Positions 62,921 to 64,000 of a stretch of 64,000 bases of DNA are shown here, in pieces. A program made the position numbers and the translations under genes. Origin of the DNA: Tetragonia tetragonoides (Eukaryota > Streptophyta > Magnoliopsida > Caryophyllales > Aizoaceae); assembly GCA_038025085.1 (NCBI GenBank), contig CM076147.1:33082766-33146765 (forward strand). Direction: 5' to 3'. Under the pieces are notes generated by a model. That model ran no database searches, was not told where the DNA came from, and worked only from the letters and a program-made list of their open reading frames with translations. The first letter of the stretch is position 1, and each line of letters begins with the position of its first letter.

Positions 62921-64000
62921 GTTGAGCTTCTTTGGTTCAGTGGTTTTATTTATATTATTTTTATTATGGTAGTAGTAATAATTTTTCCTTGATGGACCTG
63001 GAATTATTTGTGGCCCACCCAATAGGGTTATATCATATGAGGGCAAGAGCTTGAGAAAATTGTGGGCTAGCAATAGCATTAGCAATGGTGAGAGCCAACG
63101 GCCTATTGGGCCTGCAGTGTTAAGTTTTCTCCAATAATCCTATCTTTCACATTTAATAAGAAAATAAAGACTACCCTTCTTCTAGGCGCCTTTATAAACC
63201 CTACATGAGTTTTTATGGAGGAGGTCTATTATGAAATGTGCAATATTGTATTTTGATACGAGATGTGCGACATGGCAATCGGAAATAGAAACTACCAATA
63301 ATTATGTTGGACTTTTGTGGTATGGTGAGTATAGTTCACGAGCTCATATTATGATACTAATAGGGTTTCATGGTTAGACACCAAGCAGTAATAAAGTGGT
63401 GTGATTTTTGTCAACATACATAGTAATAACTAGTTAACTACAATTCTAATTAATTCTTATTGTGCTAATTGTTTACATATGAGTATATGTATGAACATTT
63501 ATTCTCTCTTTCAAAACGACAATATTTAATCCCTACATATGAGAATCATAATAAATTACATAAACGAGTGCAAATCTCTCTTCGATAGTATTGCCATAGA
63601 AATTACATCAAGTGATATTGCCATGTTCATATATGTTACATTACATCTAATAAATGGATCAATGTTCTGAAAGTGTTGAAATGCGATTTGAAAAGAGGAT
63701 GGAAAAGGTTTATATATATATCTAATATATGCATGTTCAAACTTCACTATAAAAATCTAAAATAAAAAAATAAAAATAAATAAAAAAAAAACCTTCACTA
63801 AAAGAAACAAAAGTAAATAAATCAATTCCAAAGAGGGTTGCTAAACGTAAATTCAAAAATACTAAACGTAAATCTCGTTTTTCCGAACTACCCCTAACAC
63901 TTTCCCAAACCCTTTCTCCCTCCTCCTCCTTTCTCTCTCTACCTCCCTTTCTTTGTTTTGCCGTGAAAACCATAAAAATCTGTAACTGAAGCTTGCTACA
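62919..64000. other. Upstream region of the ligase gene and window end
   Basis: TGGGCT and TGGGCC motifs occur near 63060-63110. The last 100 bp on plus (63890-63960) are strongly pyrimidine-rich, like a plant 5' leader, so a plus-strand gene may start just outside the window. No coding region is supported here. Confidence 0.4.

Overview
The window is plant nuclear DNA, most likely from a core eudicot. It is AT-rich, its genes carry many short GT-AG introns, and the encoded proteins match land-plant families, including a chloroplast NDH subunit. Dense MITEs, plant-type LINEs and a very long Ty3-like LTR agree with this. I cannot fix the species; a Caryophyllales origin is only a weak impression from the repeat style.

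Five protein genes could be assembled exon by exon with consistent phase: RPS3 (11255-14245, minus), RPSA (25314-28143, plus), PEX10 (30385-35483, minus), NDHU/CRRL (36017-43151, plus), and a DWNN/RING/zinc-knuckle RBBP6-like (PQT3-like) ubiquitin ligase (53987-62649, minus). A tRNA-Asp(GTC) gene lies between the divergently transcribed PEX10 and NDHU. A decayed O-methyltransferase fragment lies beyond the 3' end of PEX10.

Layout: 1-1384 is the end of an LTR. 1385-3770 is satellite array A, with a roughly 313-bp unit. 3.8-11.2 kb is gene-free and littered with MITEs, a Helitron end and a 217-bp tandem duplication. RPS3 follows, with a poly(A)-tailed retroposed sequence in its promoter. Next come a Helitron-like element and a 4.4-kb LTR carrying nested transposons. 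21.7-24.8 kb is satellite array B, ending about 0.5 kb upstream of RPSA. A MULE-like element with long terminal inverted repeats lies 3' of RPSA. Then come PEX10, tRNA-Asp and NDHU; the last intron of NDHU is stretched to 5.5 kb by a LINE with a 16-bp target duplication. 44.8-47.4 kb is a diverged third satellite array (C). 47.7-50.3 kb holds a terminal-inverted-repeat element filled with a 32-bp minisatellite, a SINE and a hAT element. 50.3-54 kb has no recognisable gene. The ligase gene closes the window, with an 87-bp tandem array in intron 2 and a SINE and a CGGGT-rich element in its last intron.

The genes do not form a pathway. They are housekeeping genes (two ribosomal proteins, peroxisome biogenesis, chloroplast cyclic electron flow, ubiquitination) separated by repeats. 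The most notable points are the satellite family in three arrays between active genes, the LINE that isolates the membrane-anchor exon of NDHU, the RING-before-knuckle order in the ligase, and several transposons with well-preserved target duplications. I saw nothing that I can defend as a wholly new biological system.
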